64,000 nucleotides of DNA from Reticulitermes speratus (Eukaryota > Arthropoda > Insecta > Blattodea > Rhinotermitidae). Positions 59,101 through 64,000 of this stretch are shown here, in pieces. Each line of letters starts with the position of its first letter. The stretch's first letter is position 1. The DNA is taken from NCBI GenBank assembly GCA_021186555.1, contig JAJKFL010000010.1, positions 22,422,586 to 22,486,585 on the forward strand. Direction: 5' to 3'. The notes below the pieces were generated by a model. The model was not told where the DNA came from, did no database searches, and worked only from the letters and a program-made list of their open reading frames with translations. The translations under genes were made by a program, and so were the position numbers.

Positions 59101-59358
59101 AGCCGATCCCAGTGGCCGTGCGGTCTAAGGCGTGAGTCTGCGGCCGCTCGCTTACTAGGATTGCGGGTTCGAATCCCACCGGAGGCATGGATGTCTGTCT
59201 GTTGTGAGTGTTGTGTGTTGTCAGGTAGAGGTCTCTGCGACGGGCTGATCACTCGTCCAGAGGAGTTCTACCTAGTGTGGTGTGTCTGAGTGTGATCGTG
59301 AAGCCTCAAAAAATGAGGCGGCCTAGGCCCCCAAGGGGCTGTCGAGCCATATAAATAT
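59101..59358 (+). mobile_element. tRNA-derived SINE, family A, with 15-bp TSD
   Basis: The head starts AGCCGATCCCAGTGGCCGTG with B box GGTTCGAATCCC; the body ends GGGGCTGTCGAGCC. The duplication atatatataatcctt lies at 59086-59100 and 59359-59373. It is the only forward-oriented copy of the family here. Confidence 0.92.
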
Positions 59359-59738
59359 ATATATATAATCCTTTGTATATTAGTGCTCCCTGAAGACGTT
59401 TACAAGAAGTACACGAAAAATGTTTGAGTAGTCTACAACATATTCGGATAAGCGAAATATGTTGTGCTTTTTGTTGGTAATGAAAATTATTTATGTGTTT
59501 ATCGCACGGAAAATGTATAATACCAAAATTTGTCGTAATTTCCTCTCTTAAATAAACGATGTTTTACGCCTTTGCGTCAGATTTATTATCGCGATTTTAC
59601 GAATGACGGACAGAAACTGCGAATTTTACATCTGGATATCATAAGAACAGAAAAATAAGGCTTCTTACGTCAGACTGTTGCCGGTCAGACTGTTGCCTGT
59701 CAGACGCTCATACAAATCGAGACATTTAGCTTAGTTTA

Positions 59739-60045
59739 GCTGCTGGCGCAGTTGGTTGAGGCACTGCGCTACAAGCCGGAAGGTCGCGGGTTTGATTCCT
59801 GATGGTGTCATTGGAATTTTTCATTGACATAATCCTTCCGGTCGCACTATGGCCCTGGGGTCGACTCAGCCTCTAACAGAAATGAGTACCAGGAGTTTTT
59901 CCGGGAAGGGGGGTAAAGGCGGCCGGTGCGTAGGGCTGACAACCTTACCACATTCATGTGGTCTATAAATCTGGGAGCCTCAACCTCCTGGAAACCTAAG
60001 GGCCTGTCCAGGTCTGTAATGGGATTGCTTTACCTTTACCTTTAG
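59739..60045 (+). mobile_element. tRNA-derived SINE, family C, full copy
   Basis: CTGGCGCAGTTGGTTGAGGC (A-box region), GGTCGCGGGTTTGATTCC (B box) and a tail of repeated TTTACC. It defines the full family C body. Confidence 0.9.
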
Positions 60046-60801
60046 TGCGTGGCTACATAAGGGGGTGGTTATCACCCTTCCACAGAAGATATCGAGGTCT
60101 GTGTATATCAAGCAGACTGAAAATTATTACGGGGGGGACGGGGGGACGGTACGGAAGTAACGCCTCCTATCTCTTTTCTCATAAACTATAGTTACAGTTA
60201 TAATGAAATTTACATATATATATCGTGGGTACATCCCTTTTAAAATTTAGTTTATTTTTCCATAAAGTCTCCATCATTACCAACACACCTTTTCCCACCT
60301 TTTTCGTGAGACGCAGTACGCCGGTGGCGTAAAAATCTTTGCCGAAACGTCAGAGCTCTTCATGCACGCTGTTTCTACCCGCCGTCGTCATCAAAACGGC
60401 GTCGTTGGAGTACATCATTCAGGGGACCAAAAAAGTTGGAATGTGAGCGTGCTTAATTGGGTCTGTGGGAAGGACGAAGGGGGAATATTCCACCCTATTG
60501 TTGCAACTGCCTCCCTCGTCTGGCAGACTAACATGCATTATACAGGTCAGGACCTACTTGGACAGCAAAGGAATTGAAAGCTTTCAGCTGTACCAAATCA
60601 CACGTCCAACTTTCAGTTTCAGTTCTTTTATATACGTATAACCACTCGATAATTCATACCCTTAAAACAAACTTCTCTCTGTCATAAATAACTCACAGTC
60701 TGGTTCTTTGACAGCCACCGGCCACCACAGCAACAACACAGAAGCAATGATAAGGCTGCGCACTCTTGATAAAATACATTATTATTATTATATTCATAGG
60801 T
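60046..60801. other. Mixed DNA, possible old mariner piece
   Basis: GGAAGTAACGCCTCC near 60154 and GAAACGTCAGAGC at 60344 look like worn repeat ends (a mariner-type end and a partial hammerhead-like core), but neither has a partner I can place. Confidence 0.35.
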
Positions 60802-62092
60802 TTTTTCCCCCCTATGGCTCGACAGCCCTATAAGGGTCTGGGCCTCCTCGTTTCGTCGAGGCTTCACGATCACACATTAGACACACCACACTCGGTAAGA
60901 CTCCTCTGGACGAGTGATCAGCCCGTCGCAGAGACCTCTACCTGACAACACACAACACTCACAACAGACAAACATCCATGCCACCGGTGGGATTTTTTTT
61001 ATCTGTCCGGGGTTTTTCCCCTTTGATCCATTTTTGTACTGTTTAAATCCTTTCGTCCTTCATGTCACTTTACGTTCCATACTACCGTCTTTACAACAAA
61101 CACAACACAAACATCCATGCCCCCGGTGGGATTTTTTTTTTTTTTTTACTAATTCCTGGGTTTTCCCCTTTGATCCATTTTTGTACTATTTAAATCCTTT
61201 CATCCTTCATGTCACTTTACGTTCCATACTACCGTCTTTACAACAAACACAACACAAACATCCATGCCCCCGGTGGGATTTTTTTTTTTTTTTTACTAAT
61301 TCCTGGGTTTTCCCCTTTGATCCATTTTTGTACTATTTAAATCCTTTCGTCCTTCATGTCACTTTACGTTCCATGCTACCGTCCTTACATCTAACACAAC
61401 ACAAACATCCATGCCCCCGGTGGGATTTTTTTTTTTTTTTTTACTAATTCCTGGGTTTTCCCCTTTGATCCATTTTTGTACTATTTAAATCCTTTCGTCC
61501 TTCATGTCACTTTACGTTCCATACTACCGTCCTTACAACAAACACAACACAAACATCCATGCCCCCGGTGGGATTTTTTTTTTTTTTTTTACTAATTCCT
61601 GGGTTTTCCCCTTTGATCCATTTTTGTACTATTTAAATCCTTTCGTCCTTCATGTCACTTTACGTTCCATACTACCGTCTTTACAACAAACACAACACAA
61701 ACATCCATGCCCCCGGTGGGATTTTTTTTTTTTTTTTTTACTAATTCCTGGGTTTTCCCCTTTGATCCATTTTTGTACTATTTAAATCCTTTCGTCCTTC
61801 ATGTCACTTTACGTTCCATGCTACCGTCCTTACAACAAACACAACATAAACATCCATGCCCCCGGTGGGATTTTTTTTTTTTTTTTTACTAATTCCTGGG
61901 TTTTCCCCTTTGATCCATTTTTGTACTATTTAAATCCTTTCGTCCTTCATGTCACTTTACGTTCCATGCTACCGTCCTTACAACAAACACAACACAAACA
62001 TCCATGCCCCCGGTGGGATTCGAACCCACGATCCCAGTAAGCGAGCGGCCGCAGACCCACGCCTTAGACCGCACGGCCACTGGGATCGGCAC
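60802..62092 (-). mobile_element. Family A SINE expanded by an internal tandem array
   Basis: The SINE tail half is at 60802-60995 and its tRNA-like head at about 61984-62092 (GGGATTCGAACCCACG, CCGCACGGCCACTGGGATCG). The flanks carry a matching duplication (cataggt, extendable with one mismatch) near 60795-60801 and 62096-62102, so this is one insertion whose middle later expanded. Confidence 0.85.
60970..62010. repeat. 147-149-bp tandem array inside a SINE (7 copies)
   Basis: Each unit has a T run of 8-20, TACTAATTCCTGGGTTTTCC, CCTTTGATCCATTTTTGTAC, CTTTCGTCCTTCATGTCACT and then the SINE piece CATCCATGCCCCCGGTGGGA. Period differences come from the T run. Open frames here are artefacts. Confidence 0.94.
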
Positions 62093-62119
62093 ATCCATAG
62101 GTATATACCATTAAATATC

Positions 62120-62535
62120 AGGAAATGCCCCCCTGTAACGGGGATGGGTCAGCAAGTCCTATCTCTCACCTCCAAGTGTTGGCCCTGGTAATACGCTCTG
62201 AGGTGAGAGCTCAGAGTGTAGCTGAGAGAGAGAAGGACGAAAGGCGAGTTTCCGGCGCCTTAAAACGGGAGCATTGTGCTAAGGGAATGAAAACCCTGAC
62301 AGAAAACCAAGGGGGAGGGGGGGGCCTCTGTAGGTGGGTGAAAATCAGCCTCCATAGGGGAACGAACCCTGATTATAAACCCGGTCCTCCAGGGTGGGGG
62401 TTGAGTATAGGGCCAACAATCCTATCTCGGAAAAAAAAACATGTGTTACGAAACGTCATGATGAAACGAGGATGGAGGCGAATTGTCGAGGAAACTAAGG
62501 CCCACCGCGGGCTGTGATGCTAAGGAAGAAGAAGA
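62120..62535 (+). mobile_element. LINE-derived non-autonomous element (tentative)
   Basis: The last 90 bases read MMKRGWRRIVEETKAHRGL followed by GGGCTGTGATGCTAAGGAAG with AAG repeats, the 3' end of the same LINE group as 12149-12911. The preceding 300 bases are GC-rich and non-coding (TGAAAACCCTGACAGAAAAC, CCAGGGTGGGGGTTGAGTAT), possibly the LINE 5' leader joined to its 3' end by internal deletion. Confidence 0.5.
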
Positions 62536-62696
62536 ATTAATTATTATTACATTATTATTACATTATTACTAACAGCGACAAGCCAGTCCAACGCAACTAC
62601 TGTTTTTGTAACAAAATTGTGGAGTGGTATATATATATATATAATTATTAAACACGACGTGCACTTGGTCCGAGAGATCAGACAGCGAATATTATA

Positions 62697-63194
62697 CAGG
62701 GTGATGCATAAATTATGGACATAATTGTAGGAGGTGGTATCCTGGGTCTTTGTGATGAAACAAGTTCCTACCAACATGGGTTCCATTCTCTATGGTCGTG
62801 GTGTTACGGAACCCCTTTATAATCATAATAAACAAAAGTTGTTACTTACCGCTGAGTGGTGTGTGACGTAACAGATTTCGGGCTTACCTCTTGCTGTTGC
62901 TTGCTCGTTGCGACTGAAGGTGAGATTTTTGACAACCTGCTTTAAGCACAGGGTAGTGTAAATTAAAGGCAATCTAATTCATGTACTTAAATTTAGGCGT
63001 TCAATTTATCAGTTAAACTGTCTGTTTATTACTTTATTCCGTATCGTTTCAATAATCCTTATCTTTTATTCTGTCTCAAGCGGTCTTAACTCCGTAACCG
63101 TTCAAAATCGGACATATGTTTGTATGAAAGTTTTGATCACAAAGACCTAGGAAGTAATATATAATCTAATGTCCATAATTCATGAATCACCCTG
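62697..63194. mobile_element. 498-bp MITE, Tc1/mariner type
   Basis: The ends CAGGGTGATGCATAAATTAT and complement of CAGGGTGATTCATGAATTAT are flanked by TA (62695-62696, 63195-63196). No transposase frame is present. Confidence 0.82.
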
Positions 63195-63524
63195 TATAAA
63201 TAACGATAATAGTCTAACTTACATAATAACTTTATGTAAGCGGCGATTAAGTAAGTGATTAAGTCACATCCTGGTTGCCATTGTCATTAGTGACATCAGC
63301 AATGGTTATGATATGAATTCAGTGTTCTGAGGCCGAAGAAACAGTTTACATAATTGGAACTGTGTGTATTATGATGAAATGAGACGCCGTGTCATGCATA
63401 AACACATGGCAGCTCTCCGATAGCTGAGCTCAGCCTTTCGTTTTCCTAAGAATAAAGAATCGACGGAAAAAAATGCGCCGTGGATTAACGCGTGAATATT
63501 GTAGTAACCTCTTATAGTAAGTTC

Positions 63525-63672
63525 ACCCTAGAACAGACCATGAAGGCCCAGAGGGGGAGTAGAGGTATAGCTGTACTCTACGGGTGCGGAAAATCTCGCC
63601 TCCACCGGGATTCGATCCCCGGACCGTCCAGCTCGTAGCGAGTTGCTATACCGACTGAGCTATCCCGGATAC
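63525..63672 (-). mobile_element. tRNA-derived SINE, family D, internally deleted
   Basis: The body GGCCCAGAGGGGGAGTAGAG is joined directly to the head CGGGTGCGGAAAATCTCGCC ... GACTGAGCTATCCCGG; about 140 bases present at 330-626 are missing. Confidence 0.85.
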
Positions 63673-63793
63673 CATAAAAAATAATAATAATAATAAAAAA
63701 TATGGCCCAGGACCAGCTAGTTCCTTCTTGTTGGTTATCATCCACATACGAGTCAAGTGATACGTTCTGAGTCTTCGTATCGCTTCCCAAATA

Positions 63794-63871
63794 CAGGATA
63801 TACACAAAAGAATGGTGCGGTTTCAATAGTAAAAACTATTGAAACCGCACCATTCTTTTGTGTATACTCTG
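63794..63871. mobile_element. 78-bp hairpin MITE, copy 2
   Basis: Same length and arms as 56436-56513, with a different central loop. TA flanks it (63792-63793, 63872-63873). Confidence 0.85.
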
Positions 63872-64000
63872 TACAGTGTCTTCAAAACACACGCCACTTC
63901 TACATCCTCTAGAGGTGAAGCAAGTAAAACAGAGTTTAGTTAGCATATTTAAAAATTTACTTCTATTGACGAGCTAAAACGAGTTACTTACCAGTAACAA

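Noticed and set aside
59101-59180. Possible genuine tRNA gene
   Set aside because: The tRNA-like head is followed by a conserved SINE body and flanked by a target-site duplication.
60344-60351. GAAACGTC near 60344
   Set aside because: There is no upstream CTGANGA or pairing helix, so it is not listed as a motif.
60914-62040. Frames with repeated WDFFFFF and FPFDPFLY peptides
   Set aside because: They are the tandem array inside a SINE, with T runs read as phenylalanine.

Overview
This is a 64-kb piece of an AT-rich animal (insect) nuclear genome. It is dominated by transposable elements and tandem repeats, with one multi-exon protein gene visible. A SINE family whose tRNA-like head reads VGIATRYGLDGPGIESR on the minus strand, together with mariner, hAT, LINE and hammerhead-type repeats, points to a hemimetabolous insect. 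A cockroach or other blattodean is my best guess, made from memory of similar sequences and not proven here. Nothing prokaryotic, viral, rRNA or CRISPR-like was seen.

The gene runs right to left (minus strand) from about 35.48 kb to 11.71 kb. Five exons can be joined with matching splice phases into a 316-residue reading frame: a signal peptide (exon 1), one fibronectin type III domain split over exons 2 and 3, a Ser/Thr/Pro stalk with a single transmembrane helix (exon 4), and a cytoplasmic tail (exon 5). This is the layout of FNDC4/FNDC5, the irisin-precursor family. A homologue in Drosophila has, as I recall, been named iditarod. Exons 2-4 are well supported, exon 1 well, and exon 5 moderately. 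A perfect palindromic CRE site lies about 100 bases upstream of the start codon.

The introns are packed with repeats. Intron 1 starts with a GTGAGT-rich microsatellite. Intron 2 holds a LINE whose last codons have become a 39-bp minisatellite, two SINEs and an hAT MITE. Intron 3 holds a 63-bp minisatellite. Intron 4 (14.5 kb) holds a 5-kb array of a 91-92-bp satellite, a SINE, a GC-rich island and a young 5'-truncated LINE.

Upstream of the gene (36-64 kb) lie two arrays of a 114-bp satellite (37.5-41.4 and 47.7-48.7 kb) that share the same left and right edge sequences, a second 92-bp array (45.0-47.6 kb), a 29-bp array, a 2.2-kb array of a 28-bp unit, and many SINEs and MITEs. Many insertions can be bounded exactly by target-site duplications. 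Downstream of the gene (0-11.7 kb) are mariner, Tc1-type and hAT MITEs and two long foldbacks.

The most unusual recurrent signal is a motif found at least 16 times: CTGANGA, one unpaired base, a short helix, then GAAAC followed by a palindromic ACGT, ACATGT or ACACGTGT. This fits the hammerhead ribozyme core with a dimer-type helix III. Several copies sit head-to-head in foldbacks or in tandem pairs, as expected for Penelope-like or retrozyme-like elements.
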